Shown in pieces: positions 1-12,683 of a DNA stretch of 64,000 nt. Origin of the DNA: Caprella mutica (taxonomy: Eukaryota; Arthropoda; Malacostraca; Amphipoda; Caprellidae); NCBI GenBank assembly GCA_947561585.1, contig CANNZV010001130.1, forward strand, positions 1-64,000, written 5' to 3'. The translations under genes were made by a program, and so were the position numbers. Numbering within the stretch: the first letter of the stretch is position 1; every line of letters begins with the position of its first letter. The notes under the pieces were generated by a model that saw only the letters and a list, made by a program, of their open reading frames with translations, was not told the DNA's origin and did not search any database.

Positions 1-267
1 GGTATACAATCGAAGTGCTGATAGAATACTACAGACAAAAACTGAAATAGCGTATTTGAAAATTCATTCTCCTCAATTCAATTATCTTTAAAAACTTCGT
101 TTCTAAATACATTTTTAACGCTATGTATTTTGTGATAATCAAACAGAACATCAATCAGTAGAAACCGGTCATGCTATTTGTTCATCAGTAAACAACAATA
201 ATGTGATTCAAAAGAATAACTCCTTGCTATTAAAGTAACTGAATAATTCCCTGATCTAAATCAATGT
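1..267. other. AT-rich spacer, no feature seen
   Basis: No reading frame of note, repeat or RNA gene was recognised. The only landmark is the edge of the MITE that follows. Confidence 0.5.
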
Positions 268-747
268 GGTTACTGTTCATTGGTCCTACGCCACATTAGT
301 CCTACGAAACATTAGTTCGAGACCCCATTAGTCCGACACCCCATAATTCAAAACGCCATAAATCCCACACTTTTGTATTACTATTCTATTACTGTTTTAC
401 TATCAATTATATGCATATCGTGAGGTCCTTAATAAATCATGGAGTGTACAGTACAATAAACTAGCGGACAGGACAAACTACATTGAATGATGAAATCGAA
501 TGAATGATTGCATCAAACAAATTAATATCAGAAATAAAGTTAAATGAGAGAGCGATATATAATTTAAAAAAAAATGAAGGGAAAAAATTATAATATTTTT
601 TGGATTACTATTACTTGAGTATACATATTTAATAATAATTGTATTTTAATCAAAAAATAAAATGAGAAATAACACAGAAAGAACAAATGCGTTGTCGGAC
701 CAATGAGGAGTCGGACTAATAGGGCGTCAGACTAACGAGAAGTCCCC
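268..747 (+). mobile_element. Old MITE with 16-bp terminal units (copy A)
   Basis: A 480-bp non-coding element. The left end holds about four 16-bp units of the type ATTAGTCCGACACCCC (roughly 284-355). The right end holds three to four inverted copies (about 690-747). The outer ends GGTTACTGTTC and GGGGACTTCTC (reverse strand) match imperfectly. The middle carries a core around 437-482 (ATGGAGTGTACAGTACAA, then ACTAGCGGA and ACAAACTACATT) that is clearly shared with the element at 48685-49154 in opposite orientation. No matching target duplication was found, which fits an old insertion. Superfamily not assigned. Confidence 0.7.
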
Positions 748-1109
748 AATAAAAGTTATACTTATTAAACCGTTATTTTAAGTAATCATAGTTTACAAAT
801 GATAAATTATTTTCAAATGGGCTACTTAAATTCGATGTTGAAGGTATTTCAGGTTTCAAGGTGTTAATTTTTGTTTATCAAAGTTAATTTAAGTGTAATT
901 TTTACTCCATCTTAAGTTGACCAGAGTATCGAGCTATCAAGTTTAAGGTTGAGCTTGAATAACACTCTCGAAGATATGGAAGTCCTGTTCATAAGTGGAA
1001 ATTCAGTGGGAATATTTTCAATCAATTAATTATATCCTTTACCGAAGCTTTTTTTAAATATATATAAAGGCAGATCCTGATTTAAGTCAAAAATCATAAC
1101 TCACATTAA
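748..1109. other. AT-rich spacer
   Basis: Nothing recognisable. It ends with the TAA (1107-1109) that forms the left target duplication of the next element. Confidence 0.5.
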
Positions 1110-2531
1110 AGCCCATACTATACTGGCATTTCCACCGCCGCGGTGCTTCTGCTTTGCTACTGCTTCTTAAAATCCAAAGTATACTAGGCGGTGAGAACGC
1201 GGCGTTACTTCCTTGTTCTCACCGCTTGCAAAGTATTTTGGCAGTGAAAACAAACCAGATCCGTTTTGCAGTGTTTTTTGCTTAACGTATATACAGTGTT
1301 TTAAACATCAATTGGCATTACAGATTATTAAAAAGAAAATGTTAGGGATATAGGCTATGCAAGTGAATGATTCTTCTAAATTTGCTATTTCAAATAGGTA
1401 ATTTGCTATTACCTATTTGAGTTTTAGTTTACTGTTGCAAGAATTCTGCTGTTATTCTAAAAAGAATAAATTTACAACACTATTCAGTTACAGGTATATA
1501 TTGACTGAAAATATCTGAAGTATGCTCTTCGCTCTATAAGATTAAGAATTGTTTTAATTATTCTATAAGCTCATTTCTAGAGCAATAAAAAAAGCTAACT
1601 TTTAGCGTTTATAAAAAGCTAACTTAAAACTTTTATAAAAAGCTAACTTTAAGCTTTTATGAAAGCTAACTTTTTATAAAAAGATAAATTTTTATCATTT
1701 ATAAGTAGCTAATTTTTAGCTTTTATAAAAAGATAACTTTAAGCTTTTATAAAAACTAATTTTAAAAAAAAGCTAACTTTTAGAGCAGCGGAATGTTTGT
1801 TTTTTGGCGTGAACTGTGATCAACAAAAAACCGAACATGTTCAAATTATACAAGAACGAATTAGGTCTATACGAGATTATATATCAATATATTGAAACAA
1901 TGAAGGAATGTGAATATTTACCAACAGAAAAATATAATTTTCGCATTAGGAGATATAAGGAAAGTACACTAGATATTTAAAACTAGTGTACCTCCCCCGT
2001 TATAAATGATGGGGTATCAATAGAAATTGAAAGTTGATTCAAAATTTTGGGGAATCAATAGTAAAAGAAAAAAATATATATAATTTAAAAAATATATGTT
2101 AAAAAATGTAGCTAAATAAAAAATATGTATCTAAATAAAAATTTATGTAAATAAATATATTTGTATATAGAAAATTATGTAATTAAAAATTTATGTTAAG
2201 AATTAAATATTAAAAATATATACATATTTTTTTTAAATATTAGTTGTATTTGGATATCTTATACTTTAAACTGGTCTGTGTTTGTGCTTATAATTTGACT
2301 GCCGCGGTGAAACTGCCCAGTATACTTTGAAAGCGGTGCTACTGCGGCGGTGGTAACGCGTACAGAAGCGGTACCATCACTTAGCGCCGTAGCAAAGCAG
2401 ACTGCCAAGGCGGTAGCACCGCCAATATACTATACAACTTTGTTTTTTCATTCATTTAACCGTGATTAATTGAAGATGCGTAAACAGGGCAGTAGCACCG
2501 CGGCAGTGCAACTGCCAGTATAGTATGGGCC
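1110..2531. mobile_element. Harbinger-like non-autonomous element with TAA target duplication
   Basis: The ends are long inverted repeats: the left begins AGCCCATACTATACTGGCA and the right, reversed, begins GGCCCATACTATACTGGCAG. Both continue into GC-rich CACCGCCGCGGTGC-type motifs that also recur inside. TAA flanks both sides (1107-1109 and 2532-2534). A 3-bp TWA duplication is typical of PIF/Harbinger elements. No transposase frame is present, so it is non-autonomous. The middle is AT-rich and holds a short tandem array. A degraded relative lies near 59.6-59.8 kb. Confidence 0.7.
1585..1790. repeat. Degenerate tandem repeat, about 24-bp unit
   Basis: About eight imperfect copies of an AAAAAGCTAACTTTTAGC-type unit inside the Harbinger-like element. 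Confidence 0.7.
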
Positions 2532-5055
2532 TAACTTAGAAATGAAACTTAAAGCGCGGGAGATCCCTGTTCAATTTTAGCATTGCAACTCTAATCTTTT
2601 CGCTATCTTAAAACAACAATCATAAAACGTTTGCATTGTACACTAGTACAATATACCATATTCTGTATGATTCCTTCAATGTAAAAACAATTGTTTGAAA
2701 GAAATTTTCCAGTACAACTGATGTTAATAAGTTCAGGGTCGACTCCGCTTTAAAAAAGCGGGATCTACTTAAAGCGGGACTGCCTGTATAAAATACAAAT
2801 TGACATTAAATTCAACTTATGGTGGAGTGATTTGTATATAAATACATATATATAAATTCGTTATACCGCATGAACGTTATTACTCAAAACCTAGATTATT
2901 CTATCTGAAAAACTGTTACAGATATATTGAATGTAAGTCTACAGTGATTACTAAATAATATATTTCAGTTACTCTTTCAATTTAAAAAAATGTTATTCAT
3001 GTCATTACAACATAGTAGAATAACATGAAAATAAAAATTGCCAATATAAAATGGGATTATATATAATTATATTGAATATGATATAAAGAGAAAAATAAAC
3101 TATTAAAATTAACCTATATCGTTGTCAATTGTTCATTAAACAAAAAATGGATGAAATATGTAATTTAGATTGAATAATTTCTATAATTCCTTGATCTTTC
3201 AAAGTGAATAAATAATTGCCTTTCTTCAGATCTCTATCTTATAATTTTATGTAAGATAATAATCACTAACAGGTATTATGATTGGATTTATCTTGAATAA
3301 ATATTTACATTAAACAAATAGGATCTTGATTGTCTAATTAAATTTAATATCCATCTTATACATTTTAATTAGTGAATTATCTTTTCCATGCATACTATCA
3401 TGTTAACTCACATTTATTGCTATAATAATCTAAAAAAATCCGATAATCACATATCAGGTGCAATTTTATGCATTTTTTTAACTACGAAGTCTTTTGGACA
3501 ATTCCAATCTTACTTTCTATCGCATTATTCTAATGAGAGGGAATGCATTGGGACTAGGAATGGGAATGACAATACAGTCCTTTGGAATTACGTTGAAATG
3601 CAGCAATTGGAAGCAGTATTGAGTAATAGAAATGGTTATAATGGTACGATATATGTATATTATTTTATTTTTATTCCTTTGTGAGTTTTACTAAGGTGAG
3701 AAATATTTATTTATTTGATAAGGAGAAATGGAGAATAAAAATTAATTATCAATAATAATAATTTTGTAGACTAATCAATAAACTAATCAAATAGAGTCAT
3801 CTCTTACCAACCTATAACAAAGTTTTACTTTAACAAATATTTTACTTCACTGTTGTAAAATTTAAAACACTTAATTTATAATTTATAATTCACCACAACT
3901 CAATTCACCACGTGGTAAATAAAACGCAAAACAATTAATTGAAAATAATAAGAATGTTTTAGAATGTATATAGTACATAAAATGTATATAGTAATTGAAA
4001 AAGCTCACTACCAATTATATTCTTACCATTTAATGTACTAAATTCTAAGGAATATCAACACATATAACTTAAATTGAAATTTATCGTGCGGTGAATCTAT
4101 TGTGCATTGAACATTTCAGCGGTGGAGCTAGAGGGGGAACTTACCTCTAATCATAAAAAAACATCCCCTTGCCTAACATCAACACACAAATAACAGTCAC
4201 ATCTCTTAGCAACATTTGTGTTAGTTCTTGTGTTCTCCAGTCATTAGTTTGGCGAAACAACATCTCCAGAACACGTCTGCAAACTCTCTACTGCTTGTTA
4301 ATTGACTACCAGACGGTAATACTCTGGTTAACTATCGCTACAAGGGACTGACAGCATAGCAGACATTGACGAATTTAGTCCGCAAGAAACTGTGAATTGA
4401 ACATAGGAGGAATGAATGCGGCTAAGACTGTTCAAAAGATTGAAACAATTGTTATTTCGGATAAATCTTATGACGAAAACACAGCATAAATAACTCAGAG
4501 AAGCGAATGTTAGATAATATAAGTCCATGTTTTATTTTATCATTTTACTACTTTTTTTTTCATCGTAAAATGTAATAATTAATAGAAATAGCTACGTTTC
4601 AAATAAGGGTAAAATCCCATTCTTTTTCGAATTAAATCATTCATTTTGTTTCGTAAAATTTAATTTATTGCATTACACAAATTCACTTACATCATTTACT
4701 ATGTTACACAAAAAACATTCATAATGAAATTAAAAGAATATGACCAACTGTGATAATTATTCAATTATTTACTACCAAACTTACCAGAAAAACTCCATCT
4801 CAAATAATATAATGACGAGTTTGTTTCTCTAAGTTGAGTCTGTGTGAAGTTTCAAAACTTGATTTGGTTATCATTTTAAGATCTTCTCGAAACTGGAACA
4901 AACGTTTTACAAGAAAAATAAGAAGGAGGGAATAAGACAGACAGGCTGAAGTAGAACACAAACGCTTTTAGTTAATATCTTCGCACAAATGTTTATTTAA
5001 TTTTAGTCCAGATAACGCTTTTTTATTGAGCCATTTTTCTTCATTACCCTCAATA
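2532..5055. other. AT-rich intergenic stretch
   Basis: No gene is supported. The 98-residue frame at 3388-3684 has no recognisable domain. Between about 2545 and 2790 there are inverted AAAGCGGGA-type motifs that could be the worn ends of a small element. Near 3885-3915 and 4085-4130 are short CAATTCACCAC / GCGGTGAA motifs resembling the ends of the element at 57849-58793. Confidence 0.4.
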
Positions 5056-5450
5056 AGTGAGGGGTAACATTTCCCTTTCAATTGAGGGTAACATGTCCCT
5101 CAACATGAGTGGTAACATTTCCCTAACAATGAGGGATAAAATTTCATTCACAATGATGGGTAACATTTCCCTCTCAATAAGGGGTAACAATTTCCTCTCA
5201 ATGAGGGGTAAGAATTTCCTCTCAATGAGGGGTGACAATTCAATCTCAATGGAAGGTAACATTTCCCTCCCAATGAGTGGTTATATTATCCTTTCAATGG
5301 AAGGTTAGATTTCCCTCTCAATGAGGGTAACATTCCCCTCTCAATGAGGGGTAACATTTCCCTCTCAATGAGGGGAAACATTTCCCTCTCAATGTGGGGT
5401 AACATTTCCCACTTAATGAGGGTTATATTTCCCTCTCAATGAGGGGTAAT
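5056..5450. repeat. 24-bp minisatellite
   Basis: About 16 copies of ATTTCCCTCTCAATGAGGGG plus a TAAC tail. Each unit is partly palindromic (CCCTCTCAATGAGGG). Because the unit is 24 bp, frames stay open on both strands; these are not genes. Confidence 0.9.
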
Positions 5451-7474
5451 ACTGAGTTTGCTGGATTGTGCGCATTGATACCGAAGATCTTATACTACAA
5501 TAAGATACACCTCTCTCGCCAATTTCTGGTTTCAAGAGCCATCTGGTTTCAAAAGCGGGAACTAGAATTGAAATATAGTAAGTACAATCGAGTTGTGTTG
5601 TTTACGTTACGTCATAACAGAAACACCTGAAATAATATTTAAAACAATTGAAGAAGGTGAATTTGTTAAAATAGATATTAATTGGCATAATATAATAAAT
5701 AAATATATATTAAATAAATTATTCAACCTACTAATCCCCTAATTTTCTCTTTAAATTTGTTTCCTTTATTATATCACGTCGCAAATCACTCAATTGTCGC
5801 CACCTTCCAATATTGGTATTCCTAGTATGGTAGGTATTGAAGAGTAAAGCTTTGTGAGCTGTTGTCACAAACAAGACAACACACATAAATAGAAAATTAA
5901 GGTTAAGCAGTGTGAATTACATGAATAGATTCATCACTGTTTCTTATAATTGAAATAAATAAATTGTTTTCATACATAATGTTACGTTCTTCAATGTTCT
6001 TAAATATAATTTTAGTGTGTTGCTGTTATGGCGTTACGCAAATAACAAAGCTCGATTGTCCTTACTATATTTCCATTCTAGTTCCGCTTTTGAAACCAGG
6101 TGACAGAGAAAATAGAAATTGTCGAGAATAGTGTATCTTACTGTAGTATAATATCTTTGTTGATAAATTTACTGCCTAGTATAGTTTCCGGATTTTAATT
6201 TCTCTTGTTGATTAGACTGAGATATTATTTAACAAATTATACAGCTGCTCCTAATTTCCAATTGAGAAAATTTAGAATCAGCAGATTGTATAATATTGTA
6301 CAACAAGGTGAATAATGTCACAATTTCAAACATTTTCGTCGTTATTTCTTTATCGTGATTGTAATATTAAATAACATAGAGTTCATGCATCTCTAATTTA
6401 TGGTAAATCACGATTAGATTATAGTCAAATTCATTATAGTAAGAGATGGAAATACTAGCACGTCTCACTTGCCAATGAAATATTTATTAGCTAACTTGAA
6501 TAGTGACTATTAAAATTGTTGTGATAGTAATAACTAGAGCCCGGATTTATAGGTCTAACGAAAGTAGTAAAAATAATACCAACAAGTAGCTTTTATAGAT
6601 CTAAAAAACTAGTCGTAAAGTCAGAAAAAAGACGTTATAATTGCAGAGTGTATACTAAAATTGATTCATTCCTTTTATTTTAATAACATTATATAAGCCT
6701 TTGGTTTTTTCCCTGAGTAACTGAGCTTGATAATTTACTAATAGTTTAAAATAGTATTAATAATTCCTAATCTAATATAGTTGTTATTTTCTAATCAAAG
6801 AATTCCACATAAAACAAGATGACATTTTAATGCATTTCTAATGTCGTGCTTCTTTCAATCTTCTTTTAATTTCAACTAAATTACAGGAACATATACATAG
6901 AGAGATGAGAGATAATCCTCTCAATATCCATTTTTGTTTTCCTACAATAATTATGTCACATATTTTATTGTATTTTCATAACCAGGGTTGTTGGTAACAA
7001 AACATTCACTTTTTTCTTACCTTACGCACCCACGTTTCTGTGATTGCAGTTAAGTTCACCGGCCTCAATCCACTTCCGAACAGTTCACCCAATAAAAGTT
7101 TACCGACCTCAATTCCTCGCATGGTAAGTTCACTGCAGTTCAATTAACCCTCATTATGTGACCAAAATGTTTGTGATTTGCCTTGATAGTGTCAAAATTA
7201 GATAATTACTGTTTATATAAAAGTGATATATTTGTTATTGATAGAGTTATTTATTATTAGAAATTCTATGTATTTTTGTACTTTGCAGGTACCATTTCCA
7301 TTTGCACCCATTATCAAACACGAATTAAAAAGTAAAGATTGTTTTCCTTCTCCAAATTCTTCTAAAAATTACCATAACTCTAAAACCAAATGAAACGTGT
7401 ACCTATTAAAGCTTACAAAAATGTTCACACCATAAAAAGGCAAAAAGTAAAAATAATTCAAGAAAGTTCTTAAT
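5451..7474. other. Intergenic stretch with a TTCACCG-family fragment
   Basis: Mostly AT-rich and featureless. At about 7050-7145 there are several AAGTTCACCG(G)CCTCAAT-type motifs related to the ends of the element at 57849-58793; no partner end was identified. Confidence 0.4.
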
Positions 7475-8365
7475 AGTGATGATGTACTATCAGATAAAAG
7501 AATCACTGTGATGAAGTACTATCAGAGAAAAGAATCACTGTGATGATGTACTATTAGAGAAAAGTGCCTCTGTGATAATGTACTATCAGAGGAGAGTGTC
7601 ATTGTGATGATGTACTATCAGAGAAAATAGTTCCTGTGATGATATACTATCAGAGAAAAGTGTCACTGTGATGATATAATATCAGAGTTATGAGTCACTG
7701 TGATGATGTACTTTCAGAGAAAAGAGTCACTGTGATGATGTACTGTCGGAGAAAAGAGTCACTGTGATTATGTCCTATGAGAGAAAAGAGTCACTGTTAT
7801 GATGTTCAATCATATAAAAGGAGTCACTGTGATGATGTACTATCAGAGGAAAGAGTCGTGTGATGATGTACTATTTGAAAAAAAAACTATGATGATATAC
7901 TATCAGAGAAAATAGTTATTTTGATGATGTTCTGTCAGAGAAAAGATTCGTTTAGATGATGTAATGTCAGAGAAAGAGTCACTGGGACGATGTACTATCA
8001 GAAAAAAAAAATTACTGTAACGATGCACTATCAGATAAAATAGTCATGGTATTGATGTTGTATCAGAAAAAAGGAGCCACTATGATGCTGTTCTATCAGA
8101 TTAAAGAGTCATTGTGATGATGTATTGTCAGAGGAAAGAGTCACTGTGATGATTTACTATCAGAGAAAAGAGTTACTGTGATAATGTACTATCGGAGAAA
8201 AATGTCTCTCTGATGATGTACTATCAGATAAAAGAGTCACCGTGGTGATGCACTATCAGAGTAAAGGGTCACTGTGACGATGTACTATCAAAAAAAAGAG
8301 TCGTTGTTATGATGTACTATCAGAAAAAAGAGTCGTTGTTATGATGTACTATCAGAAAAAAGATT
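7475..8365. repeat. Degenerate minisatellite, about 32-bp unit
   Basis: Roughly 27 copies of GATGATGTACTATCAGAGAA followed by AAGAGTCACTGT, with many point changes and small indels. The frame is not kept, so coding is unlikely. Confidence 0.85.
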
Positions 8366-9546
8366 AACTGCGTGATCTTAAAAAAAAACAATTATGCTTA
8401 TTTTCTGATCACTTTCAAATATAATTTTTTTTGTTTGTGTACCAGACCTTTATTAAGTTAACTGTACGCTTTACTATTTTAATGATTGAAAAAAATGACG
8501 GATAGCTTTTCTTTGGCTGTACAATGTTACATGCTCAATATCTTTCGCATCAGCGTTATTTTCTTCATCGACAATATCTTAAAAGGTAATTTCAGCAAAG
8601 ACTCATTGTATAATGTTTCGTATATGACGTATATGAGCTTTAATTTACCATATTAAATGATTATATATCAAAGGAAGAGTAGTAATCATTGAGATTATTA
8701 ATATTGGTGTGTCCGCCTATATAACTCTTCAATGGCTTCAAATTAAATAAATTATATACCTGATTACGATGGAAGAGAAGAAATATGGTTTATCTACATT
8801 TCTTGATTGCAATAACATCGTACAACCGCAAGGATATTTAATGAGATAGAAGAGGTTGAAGAGAAGAGACTAGGTAATTTCTTGTGGCCTTTACATATCA
8901 GTCATTCATTTCAACTAGACACATTTTGGTCCAAATGGTTTCTAAATTGAAGTAAAAATGTTAGGGTGAAATAAATTAGAATTAGGAATTTTATTAGTAT
9001 CATATGGGAGAGAATGTTGGAGCGGTTCTGGTGGTATTTGAAAAAACTGGGGTACTACCTGTCAAATAAGACTGATTATATATTATTTTCCTTTTTCTGA
9101 ATTAAAAGGATAAAATTGACTTGATATTTAGAAAAACATATGGATATCTCTTTTGTCAATCTTTTTTTTCACCCAGTTTTTATCTGTTAACCCTTTTTTC
9201 AGGATTTTTGTGGGGTTCGTATTTTTATGTTTCCAATATTTTTTAGTTTTTTGAATTGTATTCAACCTCTTCTACAATTTTTTTTTTGTTAAAAACATTT
9301 CTTTCTCAGACTATTCCTTTTTTGTGTTAGTTCTAGCTGGTAATGAAAGCAGTTTGTAATTTTTCCCCCTTTTTGTGGTTAATTTTTTAATATGAAAATA
9401 CCTTTGTTGGCAAAAACGAGCCAACTCGTGTCCTATAAGAACACTTTTTAACCCTTTTACCCTATTTGAAAAGATTGAAAATTAACACAAATCAATAATC
9501 ACCTGCCATAGATCAAATGCAATTGCATAATAAAAATGACCAACTT
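8366..9546. other. AT-rich spacer
   Basis: No gene, RNA or repeat structure recognised. Confidence 0.45.
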
Positions 9547-10526
9547 CCCAGGTAACATTGAACCTTCCCAGAAGATTCCAGGAACGTTCCATTGGAATGT
9601 TCCCTGAATGTTCCACTGGAATGTCCCCTGAATGTTCCTTTTCTGACACATTCCAGGAATATTCCAATGGAATCTTCAAGAATATTCCCTTTGGAACATT
9701 CCCTGAAGACTCCATTGGGACATTCCCCGAAGACTCCTTTGGGACATTCCCCGAAGACTCCATTGGAACATTCCTTGAAGACTCCATTGGAACATTCCTT
9801 GAAGACTCCATTGGAACATTCCCTGAAGACTCCATTGGAACATTCCCTGAAGACTCCATTGGAACATTCCTTGAAGAATCCATTGAAATATTCCTTGAAG
9901 AATCCATAGGAACATTCCCTGAATACTCAATTGGAACATTCCCTGAAGACTCCACTGGAACATTCCCTGAATACTCCATTGGAACATTCCCTGAAGACTC
10001 AATTGGAACATTCCCCGAAGACTCCATTGGAACATTCCCCGAAGACTCCATTGGAACATTCCCCGAAGACTCCATTGGAACATTCCCCGAAGACTCCATT
10101 GGAACATTCACCGAAGACTCCATTGGAACATTCCTTGAAGACTCCATTGAAACATTCCATGAAGACTCAATTGAAACATTCCATGAAGACTCCATTGGAA
10201 CATTCCATGAAGACTTCATTGGAACATTCCTTGAAGACTCCATTGAAACATTCCTTGAAGACTCCATTGAAACATTCCTTGAAGACTCTATTGAAACATT
10301 CCATGAAGACTTCTTTGGAACATTACTTGAAGACTCCTTTGGAACAACTTCTGAAGACTCTTTTGGAACATTCTCTGAAAACTTCTTCGGAACATTGACA
10401 GATTAATCATTTGGAACACTGTCAGAAGAATCCTTTGGAACACTGTCAGAAGAATCCTATGGAACACTTTCAGAAGACTAAATTAGAACTGTGAATTTAT
10501 AGTGGGAATGTTAAATGTCACCTGGG
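9547..10526. mobile_element. Non-autonomous element with CCCAGGTAACATT ends
   Basis: The left end reads CCCAGGTAACATTGAACC and the right end, reversed, CCCAGGTGACATTTAACA. Nearly all of the inside is a 24-bp minisatellite. The same terminal sequence closes the elements at 29074-31697 and 39379-39617, and a close variant opens the one at 63078. No transposase is encoded and no clear target duplication is seen. Superfamily not assigned. Confidence 0.6.
9690..10395. repeat. 24-bp minisatellite (GGAACATTCCCTGAAGACTC type)
   Basis: About 29 copies of GGAACATTCCCTGAAGACTC plus CATT. With a 24-bp period, three or more frames on both strands stay open for 100-280 codons; these encode only simple repeats such as GTFPEDSI and are judged non-coding. 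Confidence 0.9.
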
Positions 10527-11173
10527 GTCAAGATGGTAGTAATCTACTATATAAGCTATAGTGAGTCAAGATTTGCTGCGGAATCAATGGTAATATATTT
10601 TAACTACTATCTAATGGTTTTACAGTATACTCTCGCATCCTATTTTCAAAGAATTTTTCCATCAAGAAAATAGAAAGAAGACATCATGGAAGAGGGGGAA
10701 AGTAAAACTAAGCTCCATGCACTGGGTCGACTACTCTGATATCACAGGTAACAGTGTCGACCCAGCGCACTCTGGCAATATTGCAGAAACCAAAATGAAA
10801 ATGAACTCAAGGAACTATAGGGAGAAATGACAGACGGTAAAAATAGAGGAATAACAGTTTATAGTAAATAATTACCTAAAAAACAGAAAACATGATAATT
10901 GAAAATGTAACCAATAGATTTATTGAAAAACAAATATTGTGCTAAATAAAATAAAAACTAACTATTCAAATGGATGCTTCATCTATAGTTTAATTAATAT
11001 AGATTATAGGGAAATGATTAGCAAGTAAGAGGATATTTTATTCAGGTACCTGACACGTATACTTGAACAATACTTGAACAAAAAATCTATATAACTAACT
11101 ACAAAACTTAATATTTATCTATAACATTCTATCTAACAAAATTTCTACCTTAAACTATATATTTACAAACGTT
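10527..11173. other. AT-rich spacer
   Basis: No gene recognised. GTCGACCCAGCGC-like and GGTCGAC motifs near 10725-10770 form a short inverted pair of unknown meaning. Confidence 0.4.
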
Positions 11174-12222
11174 CTATAGCTGCAAGATTAGGATCAGTAG
11201 TCTCAAAATTAGGATCTGTAGTCTGAAAATTAGGATCAGTAGTCTGAAAATTAGGATCAGTAGTCTCAAAATTAGGATCAGTAGTCTCAAAATTAGGATC
11301 AGTAGTCTCAAAATTAGGATCAGTAGTCTCAAAATTAGGATAAGTAGTCTCAAGGCTAGGATCAGTAGTCTCAAGGCTAGGATCAGTAGTCTCAAGGCTA
11401 GGATCAGTAGTCTCAAGGCTAGGATCAGTAGTCTCAAGGCTAGGATCAGTAGTCTCAAGGCTAGGATCAGTAGTCTCAAGGCTAGGATCAGTAGTCTCAA
11501 GGCTAGGATCAGTAGTCTCAAGGCTAGGATCAGTAGTCTCAAGGCTAGGATCAGTAGTCTCAAGGCTAGGATCAGTAGTCTCAAGGCTAGGATCAGTAGT
11601 TTCAAGGCTAGGATCAGTAGTCTCAAGGCTAGGATCAGTAGTCTCAAGGCTAGGATCAGTAGTCTCAAGGCTAGGATCAGTAGTCTCAAGGCTAGGATCA
11701 GTAGTCTCAAGGCTAGGATCAGTTGTCTCAAGATTAGGATCAGTTGTCTCAAGATTAGGATCAGTTGTCTCAAGATTAGGATCAGTTGTCTCAAGATTAG
11801 GATCAGTTGTCTCAAGATTAGGATCAATTGTCTCAAGATTAGGGTCAGTTGTCTCAAGATTAGGGTCAGTTGTCTCAAGATTAGGGTCAGTTGTCTCAAG
11901 ATTAGGGTCAGTTGTCTCAAGATTAGGGTCAGTTGTCTCAAGATTAGGGTCAGTTGTCTCAAGATTAGGGTCAGTTGTCTCAAGATTAGGGTCAGTTGTC
12001 TCAAGATTAGGGTCAGTTGTCTCAAGATTAGGGTCAGTTGTCTCAAGATTAGGGTCAGTTGTCTCAAGATTAGTGTCAGTTGTCTCAAGATTAGGGTCAG
12101 TTGTCTCAAGATTAGGGTCAGTTGTCTCAAGATTAGGGTCAGTTGTCTCAAGATTAGGGTCAGTTGTCTCAAGATTAGGGTCAGTTGTCTCAAGATTAGG
12201 GCAAGTTGTCTCAAGATTAGGG
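11174..12222. repeat. 21-bp minisatellite, left block
   Basis: About 50 units of 21 bp arranged in uniform zones: AAAATTAGGATCAG-type units first, then AAGGCTAGGATCAG from about 11340, then AAGATTAGGATCAG, then AAGATTAGGGTCAG, ending with one GGGCAAG unit and half of another at the retrotransposon edge. A single odd unit (GGATAAGTAGTC near 11339) marks the start of the second zone and recurs at 22184. The long minus-strand leucine-rich frame here is a by-product of the 21-bp period. Confidence 0.95.
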
Positions 12223-12668
12223 TGTGACGTCTGTTAGTTTACTTCCCTATAACGTCTCAGTGTATGGGCTCTAAGTGATTAGGATCCTACTCTATAAAGT
12301 ATTTTCAGATTCCTTTCTCTTTATATATCTCTTTCTACTAAATACTCATGGTACCATGCCCTAGAACCACCTTGCCACTATGGTTCCGACCTCAGGCCTC
12401 TGGTCCAAGCTTAACTGTATTTAAGGGTAATAATGGTAAAGTAATTAACACTTAAAGAGATTATATTCATTGGTCAAGCACAGGTTATTACAAAGATTAT
12501 CTCCACTAGAACGCTCGCAAGTTAAGGTCTCAAATAACTACGAACAGGAGATAAGGTGTGTAGCTCACGAGAGCGAATCGGTAACTGACTTGAATGTCAC
12601 TTACTTACAATCATATAGGTTCGTGATGATAGTAATGCATACACAATTGCTGTGTTTGCTTTACCACA
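12223..12668 (-). repeat. 3' LTR (complete)
   Basis: 446 bp, bounded by TG...CA when read on the minus strand (TGTGGTAAAG to ACGTCACA). It is preceded by a purine tract. It matches the other LTR over its 436 bp with one difference. The plus-strand frame at 12470-12838 lies in this LTR and is not a gene. Confidence 0.92.
12319..12327 (-). promoter_or_regulatory. TATA-like box in 3' LTR
   Basis: The minus strand reads TATATAAAG about 97 bp before the LTR end, the usual place for a U3 promoter. The equivalent copy in the 5' LTR is at 21844-21852. Confidence 0.5.
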
Positions 12669-12683
12669 TCGCTCCCCCCTTCC
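12669..12683 (-). other. Polypurine tract
   Basis: On the minus strand GGAAGGGGGGAGCGA lies directly before the 3' LTR, where plus-strand DNA synthesis would be primed. Confidence 0.7.

Noticed and set aside
7475..8365. CRISPR-like array
   Set aside because: The units are tandem and degenerate with no distinct spacers, and the setting is eukaryotic.
9482..10406. Overlapping frames of 105-282 codons on both strands
   Set aside because: Same cause with a 24-bp unit inside a MITE-like element.
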